A stretch of DNA of 64,000 nucleotides from UBA1351 sp964627665. GTDB lineage: Bacteria > Bacillota > Clostridia > Lachnospirales > Vallitaleaceae. A program made the position numbers and the translations under genes. Location: contig CAZVKG010000011.1 of the NCBI GenBank assembly GCA_964627665.1, positions 9,303-73,302 of the forward strand. The letters are read 5' to 3'. How positions within the stretch are numbered: the stretch's first letter is position 1; each line of letters begins with the position of its first letter. Under the pieces are notes generated by a model. The model did no database searches. It was not told where the DNA came from and worked only from the letters and a program-made list of their open reading frames with translations. Shown piece by piece: positions 33,238-43,906 of the stretch.

Positions 33238-36200
33238 TTAAAGCTCTTCAGCTTTTGCCCAAAGTGCAAAAAGCTCACCATAAGTAATATTTGCCTTTGG
33301 ACGTAAATTTGAGACATCTGCAATAAGATTCTCTGTCACTGCTTTTGCAATAGCCGGTCGATACTCCGGATTAATAGAAGCATTTCCGTTAACGATTGCA
33401 AGATCTTGTGCACTTGCCCTAAACCCATATCCTTCACGTACATCAATAGCTTCTAAAATCATAGCTATTGCTTCTTCTCGTGTAACTGATTGTCTATCTT
33501 TTGTCCTATTCTTTTTAACACCCGAATAGTATAAACTATTCATTTGATTTGTAGTAATAAATGCATCTACGTTAATCGTATTTGCATTGCGAATCATACC
33601 ATCAACAATATTGATCAATACATTTTCGCTAACAAATGCATTCGGATTATAGCCATTAAGTCCAAGCACCGTATACTTATTATCAATATCTTGTTTATAG
33701 GGATTTGACCAATGATTTAACTGTGTTGGCCGTATCTCAGAACTTCCATCTTGCATATATACACCATATGCACCTAAATTTCTTGTTGATATCGTATATA
33801 ACCCATTTGCACGTTCATAATTTCCCGACATTAAGGTCCACCGATTTGCTTTGTCTAATGCATATGCTATGGGATTTTGAATATAACTTCCATACAATGA
33901 CCATGTTCTAAATGCGTAGGTGATTGGTGCTTGTGTGTAATCAAGTAAGGTATTTACGCGATTATTACTCACACGTATAGCTACATTTTGAGGTGCCGAT
34001 ACGACCCGCAATGCCGTATTGGGCATCGTGTCATTATAAAAGGCATCTGCTGAATCAACTGTAATTTCAATCGTTGGTGCATCTTTATACTGACGTACTT
34101 GACGTTCAACTTCATTCATCCAAGCATCATGTGGAAATGATAAAACCACATCTCCGGCATCGACTTGGAAGAGAATCTGATACTCATCAAAAGCTTCTGC
34201 AATAGTGTAGGGAATTATGACCTTTCGGCTTTTAATCGCTCTAGATTCAAAACGTGATACATCCGCTGTATATATATATACATTATCTTGAATCAATCGA
34301 CTTATCAGACGTTGGTCGACACGATTATCGCGATTATCATCCTCATCGACTTCGTCGCTTCGGAATCGATATATTAATTCTTGTGTATCTCGATTATATA
34401 TCAACTCAAAATCTTCGCTTGGTAAAATCTCTAATGCCGGATCATAACTTCCGTCATATTCAGCACCAGATTGTAGCACGAGAATCTTTAATGTTGGGGA
34501 ATATTCAAGAGACTCTTTAACAATCAATTGACCTTCTTCTTCTCCTGTAATTGTTACCACAGTTTTTAATCGGAAATAATAATAACGGTTACTGATCAGT
34601 TCATTAACTTTAATTAATGTTGTCTCCAAATCTTCAACATTTCCTGGGATATCCGGATTAGGGGCTCCTGTTTTGATATATTGAGCATCAGTAAAACTAG
34701 GATTTTGTGCCACTTCAATTTTATAGGCATACTCTCGCTGAACTTTATTATTATCCGGTGTATCTTCGTATTGCAACTCGCCTAAATCCTTAAGCCATTC
34801 AAGGGCTACATAGTCGCTACCTACGCCGGCGTCATAATTATATTCCTCCATGGTTTCATCAGAAGGAATACCTACACCACGTGGATAGCCGGGATTATCT
34901 ATATCGAGGGTCTTCCCATAAACCGGATTGCTCCAATCGCTTGATAGTCCTGTCTCAGGGTTTGTCGCACGTATGTAAAAATAATAACCGGTATTGGGAA
35001 ATAAATCATCCACCTCAAAGGCATGTTTTCCATTACTTAACCCATCCGGAATAAGCAAGTCAAAAGCTACTGAGTTTTCAAAAGCATCATCGCGACCATA
35101 ACGAATCTCATATGTATATGCCCGATTATAAAACCAATATGCATCAATCGCTTGTTCTTGCGGATTGGTTGTTTCTAAAAAGGGTACTTTCGGCGTTGGA
35201 AGCACTTCATCATCTTCAGGATCTGTTACGACAACAATTGATGACGGATAGTGGGCTTTTAATACTTCATCAATACCCTCAATCTCTCGATAAGGTTGAA
35301 TCAAGAACAGATAGCGCGAATTGGATTCAAGACCTTCTTCCGTATATTCAATGCGCCCATCCTCTATAATGACATCTTCACTGATTTCTTTCCATCCTGC
35401 ATCTTCTGCGCCGAGTTGACGGACGTATTCTGCAAATGTGTCTACTTCTAAATCCCCTAAGGCTTCTAATACCTCACTATAGAGAACGTAACGGAAGTTA
35501 AAACCAAGATTTGAAATCTCTGAGTCTTCCCCTAAATCAATTGTTCTATGTTTTAAAGTTACTTCTTCACTTGTCTCCGGTTCTTGTAATGTTATTACCC
35601 GAATCGATGTTATACTATCATTGATAGCAATGGACTTTGTTATATCATCTTCTTTTATAAATATGATATCTCCATCGTCATCATCATAACTTGTTAAATA
35701 GCTTGATGCATCTTCGAAAGCACTATCACTTATAGTTATTGACGTCGTTGAGTCTTCTCGTAAATAGATTTTGTGGGTCCAACGGTCAAAGTAATTGATA
35801 GATCCATCTGAGTTCATCGGCATAACTTCATCCCACTGCATTTGTGATTCAACAGTTACTGACGTCTGGCTTGTATCAATAACTTTTAACGGTGGTGTTG
35901 ACATTACCGGCGGTACATAAACAGCACCATTATTATCATAATATAGAGACACAATCGTTGGCTCACTTGTTAATGTCTCATCACCATATTCTTTTTTTGC
36001 CTGAACTTTTATATAATAAAGTTTATTTGGCTCTAATGATTTATATGTATTGCTTGTTATATCATAATATGTATCTAGCTCGGTGTGAAAACCACGAATA
36101 CTATTGCGCATATCCTCTTCAGTTTCATTCCGTATTAGCACATCTCCATCAATCTCTGTATAATTCGCATCCGCAATAAGAGGCTCTGTATTTTCTAAGG

Positions 36201-37686
36201 CCTCCAACGAATTAGCCACCCATATGTCATAGGATACATTCAGATCTGTAATCAACGTATCTGCTTCTTCACCAATACCATAACGTCGAAAAGCACCCCA
36301 AACAAAGTTAATATAATCTTGTCCTTCTGTCTCTAAATAAAAACCTTTTTGACTTTCTTTAAACTTTTCCCAGTCCATAATATTTAAATATGGCGCATCC
36401 GGAAGAAGATAATTCGAGAGTTCACTTTGGTCCGTATATTCCGCAAATATCTCTTGCGTTATAATCTCTGGGACATGAGGCTTAGCAGGTACTACTTTTG
36501 ACTCTGAAGGAAAAAAAACAACTTCATTTGAATCTGCATAGAGAAAATGAAGATTCCCCTCTGCATCTTCACGTTGATATGTGATTGCCAAGCGGTATTT
36601 TGTATTTTGCATAGGTTTATTTACGATATAATAGCCTTTTTCTCCGGCTTCTTTTCCAAAGATTGCAATAACAGCCTCTTCATCATCCACAATTTCCAAT
36701 AGACGAATTTCGGATAAGGTATAATCCGCGAGTGCACCTTCCCCAATACCTGAACCCGTACTCTCCACATACCACTCTAGTCGAAGTGTTGTATCAAGCT
36801 CAATATACGACAAATCACTGATGGCTAGATAATACCAAACATTGGGATTGTTTTTATTATAATAGACACTCTTACCTTTATATGTATTTAGCTCCGGTTC
36901 AACTAAGAAAGAATATACCGTTCCTGATTTTGTCGATTCATTGAGTGTGTACCTTAACCAACGTCGTCCTTCTCTGTCTGTAAATCGTTCAACATTCTCA
37001 TGACTTCGGGACAATGGTGGTAATGCTATAACACCGGCATCCTCATCAAATTGTGTCTTGTTTTCCTTGGCCACACCACTTGTATAGCGAATACGATATT
37101 GAATTTCATCCGCGACTTCATCTCCCGGCGCATTCATATCTTCCCAAACGACACTAATTGCTCCATCATTTTGCTCAAATTCTACCTTAGGCTCAGTCAT
37201 GAGATAGAGACTTCGTTCTTCAAGATAAGGGGCTGCGATTTTACGCTTTTCTATTAAGTCTCCTTCATTATTAAATATATCATGATAATGATAAGGTGCA
37301 ATCCGAACTTCATATAACGATCCCGTCGATAATTTTTTTTCGCCGGACCACGACATGCTTTCCCCATCGGAACTTACTGCTGTTGCAAGAATATTTAACG
37401 GATATTCATCGTTTACTCCTAGTGCTAAATTATTAAAATAAAAATTATAGGCATAAGGATTATGAATATCAGTCGGATCCGGCATTTGTGCCCACTGAGC
37501 TGGATTTGTCCAATTAAATGTCATATTGAGTTCATAATAGTTTTCTGCCAAATTTAACAGTGTTGAATTGAGCTTAATTTCATCAAATGTCTCAATCGTT
37601 TCTTGAATATTTGCATGAATTGGTGATAACCCACTAACGATGATTATTAAGGCTATTATATAGCTAAGACTTCGTTTTCGCATCAT
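33238..37686 (-). CDS. Giant secreted fibronectin-III-like surface protein
   Basis: A 1482-residue secreted protein. After a signal peptide (ending about SPIHAN) there are many repeated beta-rich modules that look like fibronectin type III domains: recurrent YEIRYG, YKIEVAQNPSF, YYFYIRATNPETGLSSDWS and YYFRLKT. A C-terminal region (about 1150-1482) is different and ends with SLH-like pieces (VTREEAIAMILEAI, ANITYGELFALWAK). It resembles the C-terminal part of the next protein upstream, so the two are probably paralogues. The ATG at 37686 follows GAAGGG and starts 14 bases after the upstream stop. No enzyme motif was seen; adhesion or a surface-layer structure is possible. Confidence 0.88.
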   Translation of the reverse strand: MMRKRSLSYIIALIIIVSGLSPIHANIQETIETFDEIKLNSTLLNLAENYYELNMTFNWTNPAQWAQMPDPTDIHNPYAYNFYFNNLALGVNDEYPLNILATAVSSDGESMSWSGEKKLSTGSLYEVRIAPYHYHDIFNNEGDLIEKRKIAAPYLEERSLYLMTEPKVEFEQNDGAISVVWEDMNAPGDEVADEIQYRIRYTSGVAKENKTQFDEDAGVIALPPLSRSHENVERFTDREGRRWLRYTLNESTKSGTVYSFLVEPELNTYKGKSVYYNKNNPNVWYYLAISDLSYIELDTTLRLEWYVESTGSGIGEGALADYTLSEIRLLEIVDDEEAVIAIFGKEAGEKGYYIVNKPMQNTKYRLAITYQREDAEGNLHFLYADSNEVVFFPSESKVVPAKPHVPEIITQEIFAEYTDQSELSNYLLPDAPYLNIMDWEKFKESQKGFYLETEGQDYINFVWGAFRRYGIGEEADTLITDLNVSYDIWVANSLEALENTEPLIADANYTEIDGDVLIRNETEEDMRNSIRGFHTELDTYYDITSNTYKSLEPNKLYYIKVQAKKEYGDETLTSEPTIVSLYYDNNGAVYVPPVMSTPPLKVIDTSQTSVTVESQMQWDEVMPMNSDGSINYFDRWTHKIYLREDSTTSITISDSAFEDASSYLTSYDDDDGDIIFIKEDDITKSIAINDSITSIRVITLQEPETSEEVTLKHRTIDLGEDSEISNLGFNFRYVLYSEVLEALGDLEVDTFAEYVRQLGAEDAGWKEISEDVIIEDGRIEYTEEGLESNSRYLFLIQPYREIEGIDEVLKAHYPSSIVVVTDPEDDEVLPTPKVPFLETTNPQEQAIDAYWFYNRAYTYEIRYGRDDAFENSVAFDLLIPDGLSNGKHAFEVDDLFPNTGYYFYIRATNPETGLSSDWSNPVYGKTLDIDNPGYPRGVGIPSDETMEEYNYDAGVGSDYVALEWLKDLGELQYEDTPDNNKVQREYAYKIEVAQNPSFTDAQYIKTGAPNPDIPGNVEDLETTLIKVNELISNRYYYFRLKTVVTITGEEEGQLIVKESLEYSPTLKILVLQSGAEYDGSYDPALEILPSEDFELIYNRDTQELIYRFRSDEVDEDDNRDNRVDQRLISRLIQDNVYIYTADVSRFESRAIKSRKVIIPYTIAEAFDEYQILFQVDAGDVVLSFPHDAWMNEVERQVRQYKDAPTIEITVDSADAFYNDTMPNTALRVVSAPQNVAIRVSNNRVNTLLDYTQAPITYAFRTWSLYGSYIQNPIAYALDKANRWTLMSGNYERANGLYTISTRNLGAYGVYMQDGSSEIRPTQLNHWSNPYKQDIDNKYTVLGLNGYNPNAFVSENVLINIVDGMIRNANTINVDAFITTNQMNSLYYSGVKKNRTKDRQSVTREEAIAMILEAIDVREGYGFRASAQDLAIVNGNASINPEYRPAIAKAVTENLIADVSNLRPKANITYGELFALWAKAEEL

Positions 37687-37699
37687 CTTATCCCTTCTT

Positions 37700-40600
37700 T
37701 TATCGGTCAATATTTTTAAGCAGTGTCATCAGTCGTTCAACTGTTACTCTTTGTTTCGGATTAATCAAGCCATACGGTAAATCAATAAATTGAGCATTGG
37801 TTCCTTTAAGAATAGTATCCTTATATGTTCCATTCACATTATTTATATCTTCAATTATTTGATAATCTCTTATGCGCACTGTATTAAGGTCGATCCGATT
37901 TTTCTTCGCATAAACTTGTATATATAGATAATATGCATCTTCATTTAGAATATCATTATATGCATTTAACCTCGGCACATCAACCCCTTGATTCTTAAGA
38001 TAATTTGCATGATCCTCACCTTTTACTGCGCCAAGAATTCGCGCCATCATTTGAATAAATTGTTGATTTGTTATCGCTGACTGAGGATTTCTCAATGCTG
38101 TTTCACCAAGGACTTCAAGTAAATTATACTGATTTAGTGTGCTTAATGCTTCAGATTCATAGTTTTCGCTTATGCTTTCATCCATATAATAATTGCCTAA
38201 AATTAGTGGTAATAGTTGAGTGCTTTGCAATTGATACTTACCACCCACATACGCTGCAACCTGCTCTGTCCACCGTCCATTTTGTTCTTGAAAAACTTTG
38301 TGGTTTTGTACATTTTTCGATCGAATCGGTGACAATTCATAAATCATTGGTTTTGCAACGCTTTCAATGAGATACGATGTTCCTGTTACCACATCATCAA
38401 AAATGTCTTGTCCCTCATCATAAAATTCGTCTTCAACTTCTTTTATTAATGTCTGAACGAGATTAACTAATCGGGCGTCATTAATGCCTTGTTCAAGCTC
38501 ATCCGTTAATTCTTTAATCAATTTCGGTTCTTTAGAACGAATGATGTAATCGAGCTCATTTAGAAACATCAAATCCACTTCTTCTTCAAGAACTTCACTA
38601 CCTAAAATGTTCATTGTAACTTCAATTTGTGGACTTGTTGCATCATAAGACAAGACTTTTTCAACATCATCATCGACTTCTATCATTATTTCTACAAAAT
38701 AATCTCTATTCTTTGCATTATAACGATTAATCTCTCCTTGAATTTTTCTAATTGCTGATGTGAAATCGAGGCCGATACTCTCCGGGCGCATCGATACCTT
38801 TTGTCCTCTTTGTTGGAAAACAAGCATCACCTTTCCATCATTAAGTTTCTGCACGAATTCTGCCGGAAAATAATACTTTGTTTGTTTGCGTTCTCCGACC
38901 ACAAGTTCAATGCTTCGATTTCTGTTGGTTTCGATTAAGCCAATCCCATAGGCGTCACGGTATTTATACGTCACTCGATTACGCGCTTTTTCTAATTGAA
39001 AATACGGTTTTTGTTTCAGTTTTTCGGCTTGATCTCTGTAATAGTCTAGATACTCCTGATATTTTAAGTCTTCTTCATAGTCGTCTTGATTAAAATCCGT
39101 ACGTGTCGTAATTGTCTCAGAAAATGCTGATTCAGGATATGCCGGATTGCCGTCTAAATCCACTTCATCAGTTTGAGTATTATCAATAAGTCGAACTTTA
39201 ATACTGTAATATGTTCCTGATTTTAGACCGGTAATACGATAATATAACCTTCTCGTATTGGTTAATTCTTCCGTCTGAATCAATTGATATCTGTAGTCAC
39301 CACTATTATCTTGGCCTGTTCCTGACCTCGCAATAACATATGCTTCATCTTGCTCACTTCTAATGTGAATTTCATCCAAGTAATCCGAACCTAAAGGAAG
39401 ATCAAAACGTATCACCGTTTCATAATACGGATCATCAATTTCATCATAAACAAAAGTTAAATTTGTTGCTGTTTGAATGCGTCCTGTCGTAATTGTATCC
39501 ACACGCCATGAAGATTTCATTGTTTCATTATATGCGTTAATACTTCGTATATAGTAATAATACACTTGGTTCGGGCGATTTTCATTATCCTCTAAGATAA
39601 TCAAATCATCACTATTCGGATCAACTCGACACAATCCGGTTTCTCCGTCATATAATGGTTCTCCTGTTTCTGAGTATCCTGTCAACATCGTATAACGATA
39701 GTTTTCACCATCTTTCACAACATGCCACCCTTGAACCACACCACGCTCGATTAATGCTTCAAGAATATCAATATTTTCTTGGAGCTGATCCGAATTCCCC
39801 AACATATCTGTATATACATCCATTAAAGGAACTTCTGTCGCTGCTTCTACATTCGGAAATCCTTCTTCTTCAAAGGATACAATCTCAAACTCAAACGAAT
39901 CCCCATCAGCATCCAGTCCATCAGGTAGATTCCACGTAATTTCCGTCTCTAGACGAACGTCATCTTCAGGTTTAAAACGCACATCAAAATTATTAGGTGA
40001 TAAAGGATCCAAATCACCTTCATCCGGTTGTACCGGCAACGTCGGCGTCGTCATACTAATAACTTCAGATGGCTCACTATAATACTCTGCCGTTTCTGTT
40101 GCTGATTCTACTACTTCAAGCGTTGTAATGACTCGACTATAATAAACTTTATTTTCTTCTAATCCTAATAAGCCGATACTATTTGTCGGAACCTCAAATA
40201 CAAGAACCTCTACAGGATCCCTTGTTTGGAGCCTTCTTAATTGATCTGCTGTTATATTTGCTGTCGCTGACCCTAATGTAATCTCAGTCGAATAATCATT
40301 TGGATTATAAAATCCGTCATATAATAAAGCTTCTCGTGATTCTGACAGCAATATTTTATAGCGAATATTCGTATCCTCCGTAATATTAATTGCGTCTTGG
40401 CTATCCTCACGTTTAGGATCCAAAAACTGGCGTACAAAATCATGTAATTTAGGATTTTGTTTTGTGATTACCTGCCATTCAAGATATGCGCCAACCTTTT
40501 CTCCTTCAATTAAAGGCTCATTTATTGAAAGCTCAATCTCCGGTAATTCACGAACAGTTTCACTGAGTGTAATACTCTTTGGTATCGAATAGTCCGTCGC

Positions 40601-42712
40601 AATATAGGAAGAATTCCCTAAGCCATCTAACACTTCCGCAATAGCACGCATACGAAGATAATAGACTTCTTGTTTATTTATTTCTAAATCGATTGTACTC
40701 CCCGTATTAAAATCAAAATTATATACATACTTTCCTTCAATTTCATCATATGTATACTCTGTTTCCACTGTTTGTGCCCACTGTCCTGCATCCATAAGCA
40801 TAACACCGTCTTGGCCTGTTATTTCTTCAAAAGACTCATAACGACCTACAAGCTCCAAATCATCTGAATTATGGGTTGCCATGTCACCACTGACTATACG
40901 CCACAATTCATATTCTGCATCAGCATTTTGTGTGATTTTATATATTGCAAAAACATCATAGCCTGTCTTATTTGCTGCTGTATTATCTAGAGCCGACTGT
41001 TTCCCTATAAGCACTTCATAATATATGGCATCATAAATCCAACGATCACGATCAGTTCCAACCCATTGCAAGTCAAATTTGATTAACTCTTCAAACACCG
41101 CAATATCTCCTCCACGAGGCGCAATCAGCTCCGGTAATTTAGGTGCGATTAATCCGGATTCTTCATGGTCGTTGGCCTTATAATTTAAGACCTGACTATC
41201 TAATTCAGAGCCTTTCCATACTGGAATCACCTGATAATAATTATAATTACTATTCCATCGTGCATCAACAACAATCCGTATATTGTCTTCAGTAGTTTGC
41301 GTCGGATAATAACTACTCCAAAGACTCAAACTTTCAATCTGTCCATTAATGTTCTGATTTGCATACCGAACATTGTAATGGATATTTTGTGCATTTTCCA
41401 CATAATAGGGCTTAATATCAAGATAAGCTTCATCATCCACGCGAACAACTTTATACTCTAAGTGCGTATATGCATTCATCTCAAAAAAGTCGGTCCGATA
41501 GCGTTCTTCACCTACAATTAGCGAATTCAATCCAATTGAAAAGGTCGCTTCATATAATTTACTGCTATCAAGATTAGACCATTCGACTACATGTCCTTCA
41601 ATATCATCATCAATTTTATCTAAATCATCTATGTTTTGAGCTATATACATGGTATAGGTATTGTCAGTAAGGTTATAAATATAATCTGCTGTTTGTGATG
41701 AGCCTATTGCACTAACCGTTTCATCACCATCTTGATTTAATCCCATCTCAAGTTCCAAAAGATTGTCAGGATTGGTGAGTTCTTCCATGGAAAAACTCGC
41801 ATTGACACTTGGAGAACCCGTATATGAAGAGAAATCTTGATATGTATAATTCCATGTGGTCTCATCCCATGTTTTCGGATGCTTAAATGTAATCTCCATT
41901 CCTGGATAGCTACCGGCTTGTTCCTCAGGATTTGTTCCGTCATATTCGACGATGACTGAATCAACATCACGAGGATCGACGGGACGGATGTCAAAATTTT
42001 CCAGATTTTTAAGTATATACAACTCATCTACTTGGGAAACTCCATCTTCGCCAGGTGCATTCAAAGTGATTGGCATAATATTTCCATCGACATATCCATC
42101 GAACCAAATATACATTTTGTTATTCGGCCGATCCCAATCTGCAATAAATCGACGATTCGGAATATCTGCATTTCCAATTTCAAAAGCAAAACCAGTTACA
42201 TTTGCACTTTGCGTATACTCGATATCAAATGAAATCGCACTTGACGTTGTGGATGCAAAACTTTCCGGTAAATTAACAATCGGTTTATCTAAATTGACCC
42301 ATGTCGGAATTCCTGAATAATCCACTTGATTCATATTAATACTATCACCAGGATCTCCCAATTTGCTAACGGTGTCTGCGCCGTCTTTTTCATTGAGCCC
42401 ATAATATATGGATAGATTATCTAGTTGCTTATATAAATATACTTTCGTTTGTTCTCCATTTTTCAAGTAATACTCTAATTCATAAAGTCCGTTTTTAGTC
42501 ACATCAAAACTAAATAGCATATTGCTTGAACCCCGTACGCTATTTCCTTGATTAAAATTTATATCCATGGTTCGACTGCGTTCCCAAGTCAACAAGGCGT
42601 CTGCCGCTTTAACTTCAATCGTTTGAACATAAAAAACAGATGTCATCAGTATAACTGACATTAACAGGCTTATTCCTTTATATACGTGTCGATATTGCTT
42701 ATTCTTCATCAT
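37700..42712 (-). CDS. Giant secreted fibronectin-III-like surface protein
   Basis: A 1670-residue secreted protein with a signal peptide (residues about 1-36, ending VKAAD). The body contains repeated FN3-like modules (YYLRMRAIAEVLDGLGNSSY, VYYSRVITTLEVV, YYYIRSINAYNETMKSSW, YYSIKVRLIDNTQTDE) and an N-terminal lectin-like beta region. The C-terminal 400 residues are mostly helical with weak SLH-like elements (AITNQQFIQMMARILGAV, VTVERLMTLLKNI). No catalytic motif was recognised. It is the first gene of the operon with GAGGTG before a double ATG. Together with the two following genes it forms a surface-protein set. Confidence 0.88.
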   Translation of the reverse strand: MMKNKQYRHVYKGISLLMSVILMTSVFYVQTIEVKAADALLTWERSRTMDINFNQGNSVRGSSNMLFSFDVTKNGLYELEYYLKNGEQTKVYLYKQLDNLSIYYGLNEKDGADTVSKLGDPGDSINMNQVDYSGIPTWVNLDKPIVNLPESFASTTSSAISFDIEYTQSANVTGFAFEIGNADIPNRRFIADWDRPNNKMYIWFDGYVDGNIMPITLNAPGEDGVSQVDELYILKNLENFDIRPVDPRDVDSVIVEYDGTNPEEQAGSYPGMEITFKHPKTWDETTWNYTYQDFSSYTGSPSVNASFSMEELTNPDNLLELEMGLNQDGDETVSAIGSSQTADYIYNLTDNTYTMYIAQNIDDLDKIDDDIEGHVVEWSNLDSSKLYEATFSIGLNSLIVGEERYRTDFFEMNAYTHLEYKVVRVDDEAYLDIKPYYVENAQNIHYNVRYANQNINGQIESLSLWSSYYPTQTTEDNIRIVVDARWNSNYNYYQVIPVWKGSELDSQVLNYKANDHEESGLIAPKLPELIAPRGGDIAVFEELIKFDLQWVGTDRDRWIYDAIYYEVLIGKQSALDNTAANKTGYDVFAIYKITQNADAEYELWRIVSGDMATHNSDDLELVGRYESFEEITGQDGVMLMDAGQWAQTVETEYTYDEIEGKYVYNFDFNTGSTIDLEINKQEVYYLRMRAIAEVLDGLGNSSYIATDYSIPKSITLSETVRELPEIELSINEPLIEGEKVGAYLEWQVITKQNPKLHDFVRQFLDPKREDSQDAINITEDTNIRYKILLSESREALLYDGFYNPNDYSTEITLGSATANITADQLRRLQTRDPVEVLVFEVPTNSIGLLGLEENKVYYSRVITTLEVVESATETAEYYSEPSEVISMTTPTLPVQPDEGDLDPLSPNNFDVRFKPEDDVRLETEITWNLPDGLDADGDSFEFEIVSFEEEGFPNVEAATEVPLMDVYTDMLGNSDQLQENIDILEALIERGVVQGWHVVKDGENYRYTMLTGYSETGEPLYDGETGLCRVDPNSDDLIILEDNENRPNQVYYYYIRSINAYNETMKSSWRVDTITTGRIQTATNLTFVYDEIDDPYYETVIRFDLPLGSDYLDEIHIRSEQDEAYVIARSGTGQDNSGDYRYQLIQTEELTNTRRLYYRITGLKSGTYYSIKVRLIDNTQTDEVDLDGNPAYPESAFSETITTRTDFNQDDYEEDLKYQEYLDYYRDQAEKLKQKPYFQLEKARNRVTYKYRDAYGIGLIETNRNRSIELVVGERKQTKYYFPAEFVQKLNDGKVMLVFQQRGQKVSMRPESIGLDFTSAIRKIQGEINRYNAKNRDYFVEIMIEVDDDVEKVLSYDATSPQIEVTMNILGSEVLEEEVDLMFLNELDYIIRSKEPKLIKELTDELEQGINDARLVNLVQTLIKEVEDEFYDEGQDIFDDVVTGTSYLIESVAKPMIYELSPIRSKNVQNHKVFQEQNGRWTEQVAAYVGGKYQLQSTQLLPLILGNYYMDESISENYESEALSTLNQYNLLEVLGETALRNPQSAITNQQFIQMMARILGAVKGEDHANYLKNQGVDVPRLNAYNDILNEDAYYLYIQVYAKKNRIDLNTVRIRDYQIIEDINNVNGTYKDTILKGTNAQFIDLPYGLINPKQRVTVERLMTLLKNIDR

Positions 42713-42804
42713 TATGCACCTCGTTTATTTTTGTAAAAATCTACAGACCTATCCACTCTCTATATTTATCGGACAAACCTCATTAAGTCTAAAGGCTAAA
42801 ATGA

Positions 42805-42833
42805 AAAAAGGCGCTATATTCTAGCACCTTTTT
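42805..42833 (-). terminator. Terminator of the CD225/DUF2752 gene pair
   Basis: AAAAAGGCGCTA (42805-42816) pairs with TAGCACCTTTTT (42822-42833) with one mismatch and ends in T on either strand. It lies 14 bases after the zinc-ribbon protein stop codon. Confidence 0.85.
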
Positions 42834-42846
42834 CCTATAATCTTTT

Positions 42847-43368
42847 TTAGAATCCCATTGATGCCATGCTACCAAAAAACAACAATATATATAACAAGAG
42901 TACAACGACACCTGTTATTGTTCCGATTAGGTTGAAAATCTTAGCTTTTTTCAACGCCTCGTCTGCCTCAGCTTGTGTTGTCGCTTTACCGGCATTAAGC
43001 GTAAACACTAACCCAACAATACCTAAGGGTAAACAACATGCAACCAAATTAATAATCGACCATACTAAAAATGGTGTTGTGTTAACATTAACGCTACCTC
43101 TATCTTGGGGTGTCGGTTGCGTATAGGTTGTTTGTGGCTGTGGTGGTGTTTGCGGTGCCTGTGGTGTTTGTGGCGGCATTTGAGGTGAATAAACTTGTTG
43201 CTCCTCTACCGGATTGTTGTTAACCACTTCTACGTTTTCTTCTTTTGCCACTGTTGTCTCTTTTTCTACGGGTGTTTCTGTTGATACTTTTGGTTCCATT
43301 GGTGTTCCACATTCTGTACAAAACTTTGCATCATCATTAAGGGGTGCTCCACATTTTGTGCAATACAT
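42847..43368 (-). CDS. Zinc-ribbon CD225/dispanin-like membrane protein
   Basis: A 173-residue protein. It starts with a double-CxxC zinc ribbon (YCTKCGAPLNDDAKFCTECGTPM), followed by a disordered Pro/Gln linker (about 30-95) and a C-terminal membrane region with two hydrophobic segments. The second part reads WSIINLVACCLPLGIVGLVF, then AKKAKIF-like ALKKAKIFNLIGTITGVVVLL, the pattern of the CD225/IFITM-like dispanin family. Animal IFITM proteins block viral fusion; a role for bacterial members is not established. GTCAGGAGG precedes the ATG. It is 24 bases downstream of a DUF2752 gene. Confidence 0.8.
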   Translation of the reverse strand: MYCTKCGAPLNDDAKFCTECGTPMEPKVSTETPVEKETTVAKEENVEVVNNNPVEEQQVYSPQMPPQTPQAPQTPPQPQTTYTQPTPQDRGSVNVNTTPFLVWSIINLVACCLPLGIVGLVFTLNAGKATTQAEADEALKKAKIFNLIGTITGVVVLLLYILLFFGSMASMGF

Positions 43369-43392
43369 AACTCATCCTCCTGACATAAATGA

Positions 43393-43803
43393 TTATTGTG
43401 ATAATAAAATAAAAGGTTTTACCGGTATGTTTCTCAAAACAAAAAACGCAACGATAACTATAAAAAGGATACGCATCTGTTTATATGAAAAGTTAAAAAA
43501 CGGTAAAACATCTCTACCAAGCACGATAAATAAATATAACTTTAACAAATAATAGGCCATAAATGGCATCAGAACAACAAACATAATATTATGCCCCATC
43601 GCTTCAAAAAAATGAAAATGGACAAGATCATACGCTGCTCTTCCACTTCCGCAACCGGGACAATTCAATCCTGTCCAACGACGAAAAAAGCATGGGACAG
43701 GGTTTCCATATAAGTAAAGAAATGCAATTAATCCTAATACAATAATAGGGATTGCAACTCCGGTAAACCATCTAAATGTTTTGTTTTTTATATTGATTTT
43801 CAT
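43393..43803 (-). CDS. DUF2752 membrane protein
   Basis: A 136-residue protein with the diagnostic DUF2752 motif, PCFFRRWTGLNCPGCGSGRAA, and three hydrophobic segments (about 13-33, 60-85, 100-125). The Cys-rich NCPGCGxxRA loop follows the first helix. The family has no proven function. The ATG at 43803 follows AGGAAGAG; an in-frame upstream start is less supported. It forms a two-gene operon with the zinc-ribbon CD225-like protein. Confidence 0.82.
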   Translation of the reverse strand: MKINIKNKTFRWFTGVAIPIIVLGLIAFLYLYGNPVPCFFRRWTGLNCPGCGSGRAAYDLVHFHFFEAMGHNIMFVVLMPFMAYYLLKLYLFIVLGRDVLPFFNFSYKQMRILFIVIVAFFVLRNIPVKPFILLSQ

Positions 43804-43906
43804 TCTGTCTCTTCCTAAACTCAATTTATCTATCCTTATTCTACCCTAAAAAAGTTAAAATTTCCACAACTTTTCACAAAATCAATAAAATCTATTCTAA
43901 AAACTA

